Shown piece after piece: positions 30,001 through 37,693 of a DNA stretch of 64,000 bases (position 1 is the first letter of the stretch; each line of letters begins with the position of its first letter). Below the pieces are notes generated by a model. The model was not told the origin of the DNA. It worked only from the letters and a program-made list of their open reading frames with translations, and made no database searches. The stretch is from Shewanella putrefaciens (lineage in GTDB: Bacteria; Pseudomonadota; Gammaproteobacteria; Enterobacterales; Shewanellaceae), in NCBI RefSeq assembly GCF_016406305.1, contig NZ_CP066369.1:1506501-1570500 (forward strand). The letters are read 5' to 3'. The position numbers and the translations under genes are program-made.

Positions 30001-30258
30001 CTCACAGCCGCCGATACGGTTATTCACTACGATCCTTGGTGGAATCCCGCCGCGGAAAAACAAGCCACTGACCGCGCCCATCGCATCGGCCAAGAAAAAC
30101 CCGTATTTGTATATAAATTGATTGCCGAAGGAACTGTAGAGGAAAAAATCCAAGAAATGCAGCAACATAAGCAAAGTTTGGCGGACAGTATTCTCGAGGG
30201 CAAAGGCAAGGGAACATGGCAAGGCAGTGCCGAAGAGTTGTTGTCACTGTTTAGCTAA
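27037..30258 (+). CDS. SNF2/Rad54-family helicase with N-terminal SWIM zinc finger
   Basis: Predicted DNA-dependent ATPase/translocase of 1073 residues. Near residue 81 is the SWIM motif CSCPATGHCKH (CxC...CxH). A long middle region without recognised domain follows, then the two RecA-like lobes: Walker A in DDMGLGKTVQTL (~631), DEAQQIKN as the DEAH-type box (~734), SLKAGGTGLNLTAAD and a terminal DRAHRIGQEKPV. I choose the ATG at 27037, 9 bases after AAGG, over one 30 bases upstream. Bacterial SWIM-SNF2 proteins are RapA/HepA-like; their client is generally unknown. It stands alone. Confidence 0.9.
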   Translation: MNRLSPQEPIQLTQSAIESLFTPPTLMRARDYVMKGRVISAKANADFRHIEGQVSGTERTPYRQDIRLFSVNHKLIMNGFCSCPATGHCKHIAAVLYSLLSDKTVEDQRIAQWLHLLDEADDPKLYEVEQLYEDRVLYVLSKDDNGVFIELRRGKLAKNGAYSKGSKIALSDVQYFMPAWIGAEDVLILNLIMSTRRHGASRLYLKAQLGAVALDKMLATERCFWEESRIALSRGEPVSPTFIWNDIDNEHKQMQLVLVGKDNWELIPTEPPAYIELDYFQIGPVETDIGIDKLMLLNHMPPVPSSQIETVSHKLIKHFSVETVPTPLAIDFVELRAPLQIRLTLTSLALPEFTLVQPFLLLEFVYQDVVLGGRYIDEALSLVTQGGKTYQVARQLALEKDAIDCLMGLNFVELAPSSLPNSASLTSLWSLGPVPVAIKQWLQFIERCIPILESRGYQVCYADNFNLNVVDTPLAIELDDSQEGWFSLSLNADIDGQSIPMLPLIATWLKQHGEPADHAELLLPSPNGTWLKVKASVIKPLVSIILELFDGHRGNSVALPKYRAHLLNDFAESDIRLLNGQRVLELATKLENFNGVVEVAVPDTLKATLRHYQQQGLNWLCFLKEYQLGGILADDMGLGKTVQTLAFLLKQREFGAAGASRGPSLIICPTSLVGNWAKEAAKFAPSLTLVVIHGAQRKPLLERLTEYDIVVTTYPLMVRDNEYYQSHNFEHIILDEAQQIKNAQAKVTQIIKELQSPFRLCLTGTPLENHLGELKSLMDFCLPGLLGTNAFFNKSFRHSIERYGDSEKAKILSQRIAPFVLRRTKDQVITELPAKTEITQTLELEKDQRNLYESIRLSMEKKLRDLFATQGVGSSHIEFLDALLKLRQACCDPRLVKLEQAQKVKNNAKLNWLTQNLPEMVQEGRKILIFSQFTSMLTLIEAELQSLNMDYSKLTGQTRLRQAQIDRFQEGNTPVFLISLKAGGTGLNLTAADTVIHYDPWWNPAAEKQATDRAHRIGQEKPVFVYKLIAEGTVEEKIQEMQQHKQSLADSILEGKGKGTWQGSAEELLSLFS

Positions 30259-30302
30259 TTCTAATGTATTTAATTGGTTGAATTATCTGGCAGAGGTGAA
30301 CC

Positions 30303-31064
30303 ATGCAGTACCAAGTCGACACTCATACCCATACCGTGGCATCGAGCCATGCGTACAGTACCATTCACGATTATATTGCCGTGGCCAAGCAGAAGGGCAT
30401 TCGTTTGTTTGCGACCACTGACCATGGGCCAGCCATGGCCGATGCGCCGCATTTTTGGCATTTTGTGAATTTAAGGGTGTTGCCCCGCATGGTGGATGGC
30501 GTCGGGATTTTGCGTGGTATTGAAGCCAATATCAAAAATATCGACGGCGAGATTGATTACTTTGGGGATTATTTATCCCAGCTCGATATAGTGCTCGCGG
30601 GATTTCATGAACCAGTTTATCCGCCCTCGGATAAGGCAACCCATACAGAGGCGATGATCAATACCATCAAAAGCGGTAAGGTCGATATCATTACCCATCC
30701 GGGGAATCCTGCTTATCCCATAGATATTGAAGCCGTTGCCCGCGCCGCCGCCGAATATGGCGTGGCATTGGAAATCAATAACTCCTCCTTTGAGGTGTCC
30801 CGCAAAGGCAGTGAAGCCAACTGCACCGCCATTGCTCAGGCGGCAAAGGAATTTGGAACTATTTTGGTTATGGGCTCTGACTCCCATGTGGCCTTTAGTT
30901 TAGGGGAGTTTGGCTGCGCTAAAGCCATTATCGATGCAGTGGCTTATCCCGAATCTCGCTTACTGAATCGCAGCCCCGGGGCATTGCTGGCCTTTTTAGC
31001 TGGCCGCGGCCATCAAACCGTTGCCGATTTGGTAGCCCTTTTTAATGATAACAAGGGTAAATAA
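30303..31064 (+). CDS. PHP-domain phosphatase, YcdX family
   Basis: 253 residues. The PHP metal-binding motifs are complete: [16 protein letters not shown] at the N-terminus, [21 protein letters not shown]-like [21 protein letters not shown] and [11 protein letters not shown]. The family binds a trinuclear zinc site and has phosphatase activity; the natural substrate is uncertain (E. coli YcdX is linked to swarming). AGAGGTG lies upstream of the ATG. The next gene may begin inside its 3' end. Confidence 0.9.
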   Translation: MQYQVDTHTHTVASSHAYSTIHDYIAVAKQKGIRLFATTDHGPAMADAPHFWHFVNLRVLPRMVDGVGILRGIEANIKNIDGEIDYFGDYLSQLDIVLAGFHEPVYPPSDKATHTEAMINTIKSGKVDIITHPGNPAYPIDIEAVARAAAEYGVALEINNSSFEVSRKGSEANCTAIAQAAKEFGTILVMGSDSHVAFSLGEFGCAKAIIDAVAYPESRLLNRSPGALLAFLAGRGHQTVADLVALFNDNKGK

Positions 31065-32244
31065 GCTCTTGGCTAACCATGGGAATACCACGGCTAATGG
31101 GCCGCAAACCGTGCTTATCACGGGGGCCGATAGCCAACTCGCTAAGGCGCTGCAACGTAGGGCCAGCACTATTGCCCAGGCATTTAGTACTCAGGCATTT
31201 AGCACTCAGTCATTTAGGTTAATTCCCCTGACGCGAGAGCAGCTTGATATTAGTGATGCGTTGGCGGTCGCGAAGGCATTTGGCGAATATTGCCCCGATT
31301 GGGTCATCAATTGCGCCGCCTATAATGGGGTAGATGACGCCGAACGTGAGCCAGAACTCGCCTACAGGGTTAACTCACTCGGCCCTGAACTTCTTGCTAA
31401 ACAATGCGTTAATCTCGATGCACGTTTAGTACATATCTCCAGTGACTATGTCTTTAGTGGCAAGGTGTTTAGCGGAGAAGGGATTAGTGGCGAAGGGGTT
31501 AGCCGTAAAAGGATTAGTAACGACGCCTTTGACGGCGGTGCAGTGAGCTTCGAGGCCAGTCAGCTGCAAAAAATATCTCCCTACCTAGAAACTGACTCGC
31601 CTTCGCCTCTGTCCGTTTACGGTAAGAGCAAATTGGCGGGCGAGGATGCGGTACTTAGACTGCTAGGTGAGCGCGCCATAGTGATTAGGACCGCTTGGCT
31701 CTACGGCCAAGATGGGCATAATTTTGTCAAAACCATGCTTAAGCTGATGCAAACCCAAGCGAGCCTAAATGTGATTGACGATCAAATCGGCTCGCCCACT
31801 TGGAGTGATGCGCTGGCGTACACTGTGTGGCAGTTGATCCTCAAGCAGGGACAGGGGTTGTTCCATTACGCGGGCCTTGGTGAATGCAGTTGGTATCAAT
31901 TTGCCCGGGAGATCCAGCGTCAAGCACTTCAATTTAAGCTGTTAACCCAGCAAATTCCCCTAGTGCCAATCGATAGCGCAGGCTATGCCGCTAAGGCTTT
32001 GATGCAGGGAAAATCCCTTGCACTAAGGCCTAGCTACAGCGCACTTTGCAGTGAAAAATTGCAGCATTTTATCGCTATGCCAGAGCTGCAGACACAACAC
32101 TTACCGACTCGCAATTTACTGGCACCCAATTTACTGGCACCCAATTTACAGACTCCCAATTTACAGGAGCATCAAGACCCTCTTATGTCGATAGCGTGGC
32201 AGGATTGGCGGCAACAGCTCAAGGCTATGCTGCAATCACTCTAG
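31045..32244 (+). CDS. RmlD-like dTDP-4-dehydrorhamnose reductase / NAD-dependent sugar epimerase, with repeat insertions
   Basis: Predicted NAD(P)H-dependent SDR-fold oxidoreductase. It has the RmlD features [38 protein letters not shown], the catalytic YGKSKLAGE and RTAWLYG. At 399 residues it is roughly 100 longer than typical RmlD (~290-300). The excess includes three low-complexity blocks encoded by 15-bp tandem repeats. No rhamnose genes are adjacent, so the substrate is open. The start is uncertain: ATG 31045 overlaps the upstream gene by 20 bases with no clear RBS; TTG 31069, after AAGGG, is an alternative. Confidence 0.78.
   Translation: MITRVNKLLANHGNTTANGPQTVLITGADSQLAKALQRRASTIAQAFSTQAFSTQSFRLIPLTREQLDISDALAVAKAFGEYCPDWVINCAAYNGVDDAEREPELAYRVNSLGPELLAKQCVNLDARLVHISSDYVFSGKVFSGEGISGEGVSRKRISNDAFDGGAVSFEASQLQKISPYLETDSPSPLSVYGKSKLAGEDAVLRLLGERAIVIRTAWLYGQDGHNFVKTMLKLMQTQASLNVIDDQIGSPTWSDALAYTVWQLILKQGQGLFHYAGLGECSWYQFAREIQRQALQFKLLTQQIPLVPIDSAGYAAKALMQGKSLALRPSYSALCSEKLQHFIAMPELQTQHLPTRNLLAPNLLAPNLQTPNLQEHQDPLMSIAWQDWRQQLKAMLQSL
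31177..31217 (+). repeat. 15-bp tandem repeat array 1 in the RmlD-like gene
   Basis: CAGGCATTTAGTACT (31177-31191), CAGGCATTTAGCACT (31192-31206) and a partial CAGTCATTTAG (31207-31217). In frame it encodes repeated QAFST. Confidence 0.9.
31456..31515 (+). repeat. 15-bp tandem repeat array 2 in the RmlD-like gene
   Basis: Four imperfect units: AGTGGCAAGGTGTTT, AGCGGAGAAGGGATT, AGTGGCGAAGGGGTT, AGCCGTAAAAGGATT. They encode [20 protein letters not shown], directly after the conserved DYVFSG motif, as if that motif's end had been duplicated. Confidence 0.85.
32112..32171 (+). repeat. 15-bp tandem repeat array 3 in the RmlD-like gene
   Basis: CAATTTACTGGCACC (32112-32126 and again 32127-32141, identical), CAATTTACAGACTCC (32142-32156) and CAATTTACAGGAGCA (32157-32171). 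They encode [20 protein letters not shown] near the C-terminus. The two identical first units suggest recent slippage or duplication. Confidence 0.92.
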
Positions 32245-32513
32245 TCTGTGCATGTGAATCTTGTCGTGCGCCGCGATTCCCCATTTTGGCCTGAGTTAAC
32301 ATCTGTGAATACGAATGCAGCTGTACTTACGGCTCTTTTCAGTCGGTTGGGCTTGGCTTAGACTCGGGTAGCCTAAGTGCTTTTGCCCTTGGCCTAATAG
32401 GTGTCAGTGATTTTCTTAGTCTATTTTGCTCGATGTATGATGAATTTGTTCTTAATTTTCAATCTATGGCGGTGGCATAATGCCAAGATACTCAACGGAT
32501 AAAGGACATCGAA

Positions 32514-33317
32514 ATGACAGATAAGACGACAGTGGCGACCCTTACTAAGCAAGATTTGCTGGCGGTGGTGCAGATAGCCAAAGCCGCTGGCGAGGCCATT
32601 ATGACGATTTATGGTCAAGAGGACTTTTCCGTAAGCCATAAGGGGGATAATAGCCCTGTGACGGCAGCCGATATTGCCGCCCACAGGGTGATTGTGGCAT
32701 CTCTGGCCGAGCGATTTGTGGGTATTCCCGTGATGTCCGAAGAGGCCGCCGAAATCAGTTGGGATGAACGCAGGCAATGGGACACCTATTGGTTGATCGA
32801 TCCCTTAGATGGCACCAAAGAGTTTATTAAGCGCAACGGTGAGTTTACGGTCAATATTGCTCTTATTCATCAAGGTGTTGCAGTAGCTGGTGTTGTATAT
32901 GCCCCCGTGTTGGACACTTATTATTATGGTGCAAAACATTTGGGTGCTTGGCGGCAAAAAGCAGGGCTGGAAAGCCCATTAATGGGGGCGAGCCACCCAC
33001 GGCAGACGCCAATAGTTGTCGGCAGTCGTTCGCACTTGAGTCCTGATATCGCCGAGTATTTGCAGCGTTTGGGCCCGCATCAAATGTTAAGCGTGGGCAG
33101 TTCTTTGAAGTTCTGTATGTTGGCAGAGGGGGAGGCCGATCTCTACCCTAGATTAGGCCCGACTAGCGAGTGGGACACGGCCGCAGCACAGGCCGTATTG
33201 GAAAGCGCAGGCGGAAGCGTCGTCTGTTATGACTCTGGTTTACCCTTAACCTACAATCAAAAACCAGAAATATTAAACCCTTACTTTATTGCCACAGCCC
33301 CTGGCTGGGTAGCATAA
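32514..33317 (+). CDS. cysQ: 3'(2'),5'-bisphosphate nucleotidase CysQ
   Basis: Hydrolyses 3'-phosphoadenosine 5'-phosphate, the by-product of sulfate assimilation. 267 residues of the inositol-monophosphatase fold: [26 protein letters not shown], the metal-site motif [12 protein letters not shown] and [18 protein letters not shown] at 32514 with AAAGGA 7 bases upstream. Separate from sulfate genes; the kinase mak follows about 70 bases later. Confidence 0.94.
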   Translation: MTDKTTVATLTKQDLLAVVQIAKAAGEAIMTIYGQEDFSVSHKGDNSPVTAADIAAHRVIVASLAERFVGIPVMSEEAAEISWDERRQWDTYWLIDPLDGTKEFIKRNGEFTVNIALIHQGVAVAGVVYAPVLDTYYYGAKHLGAWRQKAGLESPLMGASHPRQTPIVVGSRSHLSPDIAEYLQRLGPHQMLSVGSSLKFCMLAEGEADLYPRLGPTSEWDTAAAQAVLESAGGSVVCYDSGLPLTYNQKPEILNPYFIATAPGWVA

Positions 33318-33385
33318 CGATAACGATGGATCGAGTGCGGCATATTCACTCGATAGCATGGCAAGATAAAATTGGAGAGCGATTC

Positions 33386-34303
33386 ATGATACGCATGGGC
33401 ATCGATTTAGGCGGAACAAAAATAGAATTAGTGGCCCTAGGCGAAGAAGGCAATGAGCTATTTCGCAAGCGTGTCACGACACCGCGTGACTATCAGGCAA
33501 CCCTTAATGCTATTGTCGATTTAGTCAATGAAGCCGAAGCAACCTTAGGTGAAAAAGGCACTGTGGGGGTGGGAATTCCCGGGGTTATTTCCCCCTATTC
33601 AGGTTTAGTTAAAAATGCCAATTCCACTTGGATTAACGGCCATCCGCTCGATGTGAATTTAGGTGAACTGCTTGGGCGTGAAGTGCGTGTCGCCAATGAT
33701 GCGAACTGCTTTGCGGTTTCTGAGGCGGTCGATGGCGCAGCCGCAGGTAAATCTGTGGTATTTGGCGTGATTATCGGTACGGGCTGCGGCGCTGGTGTGG
33801 CGATTAACGGTAAAGTCCATGCTGGCGGTAATGGGATCGGCGGTGAGTGGGGACACAACCCACTGCCTTGGATGGCCAAGGAGGAGTTCAACACTACTCG
33901 CTGTTTTTGTGGTAACCCAGACTGCATTGAAACCTTTATTTCCGGTACGGGTTTTGTCCGCGATTATAATGCGGCACTCGAGACTGCGGGCAACAGCCGA
34001 GCGCCCGCTAAATCGGGGGCTGATATTATGTTATTAGTCGATCAACATGATGATATCGCCGTCGCGGCCTTTGATCGCTATATGGATAGGCTAGCCCGAT
34101 CACTAGCCCATGTGATTAATCTGCTCGATCCCGATGCGATTGTGCTGGGGGGCGGCATGTCAAATGTTGAGGCGATTTATCCCAAATTACCTGCCTTATT
34201 AACCCGTTATGTGGTTGGCCGTGAATGTCGTACCCCAGTGGTCCAAAATCTTTATGGCTGCTCATCGGGCGTTCGCGGCGCCGCTTGGTTATGGGAAAAA
34301 TAA
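33386..34303 (+). CDS. mak: ROK-family fructokinase Mak
   Basis: Phosphorylates fructose (and possibly related hexoses) with ATP. 305 residues and very similar over its length to E. coli Mak as I remember it: [70 protein letters not shown], the zinc motif [12 protein letters not shown], and [20 protein letters not shown] lies 8 bases before the ATG at 33386; the frame extends 20 codons further upstream without family similarity. Confidence 0.93.
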   Translation: MIRMGIDLGGTKIELVALGEEGNELFRKRVTTPRDYQATLNAIVDLVNEAEATLGEKGTVGVGIPGVISPYSGLVKNANSTWINGHPLDVNLGELLGREVRVANDANCFAVSEAVDGAAAGKSVVFGVIIGTGCGAGVAINGKVHAGGNGIGGEWGHNPLPWMAKEEFNTTRCFCGNPDCIETFISGTGFVRDYNAALETAGNSRAPAKSGADIMLLVDQHDDIAVAAFDRYMDRLARSLAHVINLLDPDAIVLGGGMSNVEAIYPKLPALLTRYVVGRECRTPVVQNLYGCSSGVRGAAWLWEK

Positions 34304-34339
34304 TCCCTGCGAATGCATTTCCCGTGTTGATTTTTTTAC

Positions 34340-34366
34340 CATCGCCCAGCGTAATGCTGGGCGATG
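34340..34366. other. Stem-loop after mak
   Basis: CATCGCCCAGC (34340-34350) pairs perfectly with GCTGGGCGATG (34356-34366) around GTAAT. The T-run (ATTTTTTTA) lies 5' of the stem rather than 3', so termination on the plus strand is doubtful; it could act as a 3'-end protecting hairpin for mak mRNA. Confidence 0.55.
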
Positions 34367-34417
34367 CGTTTATGGCACTTTTGATGCTATGATGGCGCTT
34401 TTTTGAGGGGGCTTGGT

Positions 34418-35161
34418 ATGGATATCCTGTTTTGGGTCAAAAAAGTGGTTTCTCAGGGGATCATGCCTATTCCCTTTATCCTGTTGTTATTACTGGTTTC
34501 AATATTTGTTTGGCGTCGTCGCAGCCTCGCTAAATGCCTAGTTGCGAGTGCGTTTTTCCTGTTACTTATTCTCGGTAGCCAACTGAGTGTCAATATCCTA
34601 GTGCGGCCGTTAGAAGCGCAGTATCCCGTTAATTCGACTCCCATTACCGGCCAGTGTTATGTGATGGTATTAGGTTCGGCCCATTCCGATATCCCAGGTG
34701 CAACGGCGGTGCAATCACTTTCTGCCGTAGCCCTTGCTAGACTTTCTGAAGGCATACGGCAACTCAACTTAGGTCAGGATTGTAAGTTGCTGGTGAGCGG
34801 TTGGGGGGGAGAACTTACCCAGATCTCCCATGCTGAAATGATGGCCAAGGCTGCCTCTGAGCTGGGCGTTGACAAGAATAGGATCATTCAATTTCCCCTC
34901 GCGCGGGATACCTTAGAAGAAGCGCAATATGCCAAATGGGAGCTAGGGGAGGAACCTTTTCGCTTAGTTACTTCGGCCTCCCATATGCCAAGGGCGATGG
35001 CGATTTTCGCTGCGAAAGGGTTACATCCTAGTGCGGCGCCAACGGATTTTATTGCGCGGGATGACTTTGGCTGGCGCGTGACGGGGGATCATTTATTAGC
35101 CTCCCAACGGGCTATCCATGAATATATTGGCCGTTTATGGTTATGGGTAAAACAGGAATAA
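34418..35161 (+). CDS. ElyC/SanA/YdcF-family membrane protein (DUF218)
   Basis: 247 residues: two hydrophobic helices at the N-terminus (PIPFILLLLLVSIFVW and CLVASAFFLLLILGS), then a DUF218 domain with VMVLGSAHSD, LSEGIRQLN, LLVSGWGG, FPLARDTLEEAQ and LVTSASHMPRAMAIF. The order and lengths match E. coli ElyC, an envelope-biogenesis factor linked to undecaprenyl-lipid carrier use; that role here is inference. ATG at 34418 with GAGGGGG 6 bases upstream. The next gene starts 4 bases after its stop, so they are likely one operon. Confidence 0.85.
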   Translation: MDILFWVKKVVSQGIMPIPFILLLLLVSIFVWRRRSLAKCLVASAFFLLLILGSQLSVNILVRPLEAQYPVNSTPITGQCYVMVLGSAHSDIPGATAVQSLSAVALARLSEGIRQLNLGQDCKLLVSGWGGELTQISHAEMMAKAASELGVDKNRIIQFPLARDTLEEAQYAKWELGEEPFRLVTSASHMPRAMAIFAAKGLHPSAAPTDFIARDDFGWRVTGDHLLASQRAIHEYIGRLWLWVKQE

Positions 35162-35165
35162 AGTG

Positions 35166-35840
35166 ATGACTTTAGAGTCAGATGTAGTCTCGATTCGGCC
35201 ATTGTCTAAGCGCAATGGGCTGACGTTAACTTGGATTGGTGCCAGTGCTGTTATGTTAGGCTTTGGCTTGTTTATTATTTTTCCCGATTTGATGGCGCTA
35301 GGTTTAGTCTTTTTCAGTCTGGGTGCCATAGCGTTGATCTTAGGTTTAGCTAAGGTATATGAACCGGAAACGACCATTAATATCGATGGACAAGGGCTGA
35401 CCTATTTCCATCGCCGCGGCAAGGTGTTCATCACTTGGGATAATATTCAGCGGGTCGATATTCCTAGGGTAACGCAGGGCGTAGATACGATTGAACTGTC
35501 CTATTTAGGGATAAAACTCAAGCACCTGAATCCCATACTCGATAATATTTCCCTGCGTTTAGCCGCGGGATTATTAACGGAGCAGCGCCCTTTGTTAGTC
35601 ACGGCGGCCTCCCAGCAGGAGGATCTTGCCACCCTCGAAACGTACCTTGGGGCTGAATTTAGCCCGCTGGTGGTCGAAGGGGACCGTTATCGCGGCGTAT
35701 TAGCGATGTTTGGTCACCGCTGTGTGATGCTCAATACCCACTTGGGATATCACCTGTATATTCCCCACGACAGTTTGGACCGAGACCCCAAAGAATTTAT
35801 TAAACTGCTAAGGCAGCGTATTGTACAGGGGATGTCATAG
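35166..35840 (+). CDS. DUF2982-like membrane protein of unknown function
   Basis: 224 residues. Two transmembrane helices near the N-terminus (LTWIGASAVMLGFGLFIIF and LGLVFFSLGAIALILGL) are followed by a cytosolic domain with a bacterial PH-like feel (INIDGQGLTYFHRRGKVFITWDNIQRVDIP). I believe this is the DUF2982 family of Shewanella and Vibrio, but I cannot confirm it. GTG 35163 and ATG 35166 are adjacent; AGGA is 7 bases before the ATG. Coupled to the ElyC-like gene, so a shared envelope role is possible. Confidence 0.75.
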   Translation: MTLESDVVSIRPLSKRNGLTLTWIGASAVMLGFGLFIIFPDLMALGLVFFSLGAIALILGLAKVYEPETTINIDGQGLTYFHRRGKVFITWDNIQRVDIPRVTQGVDTIELSYLGIKLKHLNPILDNISLRLAAGLLTEQRPLLVTAASQQEDLATLETYLGAEFSPLVVEGDRYRGVLAMFGHRCVMLNTHLGYHLYIPHDSLDRDPKEFIKLLRQRIVQGMS

Positions 35841-36564
35841 TTAGGCCTAAGGGCTCTACGAAAACGAGAAGATCACTGGTACAACAATGCCAATCTTAAC
35901 TAACACTTCTGCTATTTGTTTAGCTAAAAAGCTATTGCCCCATTGTCTGTTTCGCAGTTCAAAAGGGGAATAGGCCAAGTAAAGCTCTGCCTATAGAAAA
36001 GTTGATGGTTCGACTTAGAAGTTATGTATCTCATCTTTTCCGTAGTTTGAATTTTTTTAATCAAAATCAAAGTCGTGGGGCTTCACCCCACACCCGACCA
36101 AGGAGGACTGCTCGTCCTATCCTCCTTGGATGCTCCAAGACGCCCCCAACGGAGTTGAAAGCCCCTTGGGCATTTAACGTCCTTATGCTATCGCGTCAGA
36201 CGCTCGTCCCTGATTCGACTGACGCTATCTCGGCATCCATGCCTCGATCACACAACGAACGCAAATACCCTGCGGCAACTCCGAGGGGAGGTGTATTCCT
36301 TAGAGTTTTGAGTCGTTAGATAGCGATTCATCAACAAAAAATAAGCGCGAAAAATGATAAAGCTAAAACGATATCAAGTGATTACCCACCAAACTGTATA
36401 AAAAACCGCTACCGCCAAAAAGCGAATTCCTATAGCATCATTTATACCCATTTACAGGGATGTGGCAGTGGCCATATTTGAGGTTTAGTCAATGAGCGAT
36501 TTATGCCCTGCAAACCGCGCAGCGCATAAATACTAAGACGTTATGCATCAAAATAGAGGAAACT
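35841..36564. other. ~720-bp gene-poor region: structured element, then cassette boundary
   Basis: No convincing gene. 35841-36060 is AT-rich with nothing recognised. 36070-36310 is a GC-rich structured element (separate entry). 36311-36539 is AT-rich and ends with an imperfect palindrome (TTTATGC at 36500 region with GCATAAA near 36523). At 36541 the first integron-type cassette begins. The 105-codon frame at 36002-36319 runs through the structured element and has no protein-like features beyond being open. Confidence 0.5.
36070..36310. repeat. GC-rich stem-loop-rich element, candidate dispersed repeat
   Basis: At least three strong hairpins lie in a row: GTGGGG/CCCCAC (36075-36091, 5-base loop), CCAAGGAGGA/TCCTCCTTGG (36098-36107 with 36120-36129, perfect 10 bases), and GCGTCAG/CTGACGC (36193-36199 with 36219-36225). 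The composition differs sharply from the AT-rich flanks. From memory, similar blocks recur in Shewanella genomes, often annotated as short hypothetical proteins, but I cannot verify this. No transposase or terminal repeats are visible. It borders the cassette array by about 230 bases. Confidence 0.55.
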
Positions 36565-37119
36565 ATGAGCAAAGGAGTATTGACCTTTTTCTGTGGCAAA
36601 ATGGGGGCAGGAAAATCTACTAAGGCTATTGAAATCGCGCGGGAAGGCAATGCAGTTTTGCTTTCTGAAGATGAATGGCTTGCGGCACTCTACCCAAATA
36701 AGATTTCATCACTTAATGACTATATTGAATATTCAAATCTACTTAAGCCACAGATCAAAAAGCTGGTTCAATCTATTTTGTCTTCGGGAACCAGTGTAGT
36801 GATGGACTTTCCAGCCAATGCTCTTTCGCAGAGAGATTGGTTTCGGAGTGTTTTCTCCGAGATCGAAGCTCCGCATAGCCTGGTATACATCGACTTGCCA
36901 AATGAAATCTGCCTAAAACAGATTGGGAAAAGATGTATAGAACAGCCTGAAAGAGCCGCAACTGATACAACAGAGATGTTTGAGCTGGTTACAAAGTATT
37001 TTATGGCCCCCACACCCGAGGAAGGCTTCAATATAATTAAAGTGGTGCGGAATGCATAACAAGGTACTGCTACAGAACATTTACTCGCTGGGGTCCCTAC
37101 ATTTCCGCAGAGTGCGACG
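36541..37119 (+). mobile_element. Integron-type gene cassette 1 (P-loop kinase)
   Basis: The cassette starts with TTATGC after a G (GTTATGC, 36540-36546) and its attC begins with GCATAAC (37054-37060), the exact reverse complement of GTTATGC. In a circular cassette these two form the outer core pair of attC, so a 7/7 match is the expected signature. It contains one gene in cassette orientation, with a 24-base leader and with the stop codon inside the inverse core. Length 579 bp. It ends at the G of GTTAGGA (37119). Confidence 0.85.
36565..37059 (+). CDS. Small P-loop kinase / AAA-type ATP-binding protein (cassette 1)
   Basis: 164 residues. Walker A GKMGAGKST is at residues 11-19 and a Walker-B-like strand VVMDFP near residue 76. 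The C-terminal half has RCIEQPE-x-AATDTTEMFELVTKYF and PTPEEGF, a pattern seen in predicted nucleotide/small-molecule kinases of the COG4639/zeta-like type. Substrate unknown; related cassette kinases include antibiotic- or metabolite-modifying enzymes, but nothing here proves that. ATG at 36565 with AGAGGA 4 bases upstream. The TAA stop lies within the attC inverse core. AT-richer than the gene in the next cassette. Confidence 0.85.
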   Translation: MSKGVLTFFCGKMGAGKSTKAIEIAREGNAVLLSEDEWLAALYPNKISSLNDYIEYSNLLKPQIKKLVQSILSSGTSVVMDFPANALSQRDWFRSVFSEIEAPHSLVYIDLPNEICLKQIGKRCIEQPERAATDTTEMFELVTKYFMAPTPEEGFNIIKVVRNA

Positions 37120-37125
37120 TTAGGA
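37054..37125 (+). other. attC site of cassette 1 (72 bp)
   Basis: Inverse core GCATAAC (37054-37060) and core GTTAGGA (37119-37125; recombination point after G 37119). Between them the arms are only imperfectly complementary (CTGC / GCAG, CGCTGGGG / CCC). The last six bases belong to the next cassette. The evidence is the core pairing plus position directly after the gene. Confidence 0.8.
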
Positions 37126-37693
37126 CTCACAACCCACTTTTCAGGAGTCTTTGATTTTATGAGATCTACGAACATTGCCCTAGTTGCTGCCTTTGCCGCA
37201 ACCATCATCATCTTTGGGGCCGATGCCGAGACTACACCCGAGCACAAAAACCTTTACAACACTGTGGCAGCGCTGGACACTGCAGTGTTCGATGCATTCA
37301 ACCACTGCGCCGAGTCAGGGGAACTCGATAAACACGCCAGTTACTTTGCGGTGGACGTTGAGTTCTACCATGACAACGGTGGGGTCACCTGGACTCGTGA
37401 GGACATGATCGCTGGCACTCGCAAGAATGTCTGTGGCAAGTTCAGTCGCGAGATCGTACCGGGCTCCTTGAAGGTCTATCCAATCAAGGGCTTTGGTGCC
37501 ATTGCACAGGGGGCGCACCGCTTCTGCCAGTTCTCGAGTGGCACATGTGAAGGTCTGGCTGATTTCACCATGATCTGGCGCGAGCAAAATGGCAAGTGGG
37601 AGATTACCCGGGTGCTCAGTTATGGTCACCGGCCCGTAAGTGAGTCCTAACCGTTCATTCAAGCCGAAGCCGCTTCGCGGCTTAATTCTGGCG
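37120..37693 (+). mobile_element. Integron-type gene cassette 2 (exported NTF2-like protein)
   Basis: Starts TTAGGA after the G of the previous attC; its own attC starts TCCTAAC (37645-37651), again the exact reverse complement of GTTAGGA. Length 574 bp, one gene, short 39-base leader, stop codon inside the inverse core. Ends at G 37693 of GTTAATC. No further cassette with a GATTAAC inverse core follows, so the next bases appear to be chromosome. Confidence 0.88.
37159..37650 (+). CDS. Exported NTF2/SnoaL-like protein (DUF4440-type), cassette 2
   Basis: 163 residues. An N-terminal signal peptide (IALVAAFAATIIIFGADAE, cleavage near residue 23) indicates periplasmic export. The mature part looks like a single NTF2-like cone: LDTAVFDAFNHCAESGELDKHASYF, VEFYHDNGG-x-TWTREDMI, and a C-terminal ADFTMIWREQNGKWEITRVLSYGH. 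It has three conserved-looking cysteines (N-CGKFS, FCQFSSGTCEG). These folds are often cassette-borne, with enzymatic or binding roles; no function can be assigned. AGGAG is 11 bases before the ATG. Richer in GC than cassette 1. Confidence 0.85.
   Translation: MRSTNIALVAAFAATIIIFGADAETTPEHKNLYNTVAALDTAVFDAFNHCAESGELDKHASYFAVDVEFYHDNGGVTWTREDMIAGTRKNVCGKFSREIVPGSLKVYPIKGFGAIAQGAHRFCQFSSGTCEGLADFTMIWREQNGKWEITRVLSYGHRPVSES

Noticed and set aside
31045..32244. Gene assigned as rmlD of a rhamnose pathway
   Set aside because: No rmlA/B/C neighbours, large inserts and an uncertain start; only the family level is supported.
36002..36319. 105-codon open frame through the GC-rich element
   Set aside because: It runs straight across the hairpins, has a biased composition and no protein-like motif; more likely an open frame by chance in a repeat.
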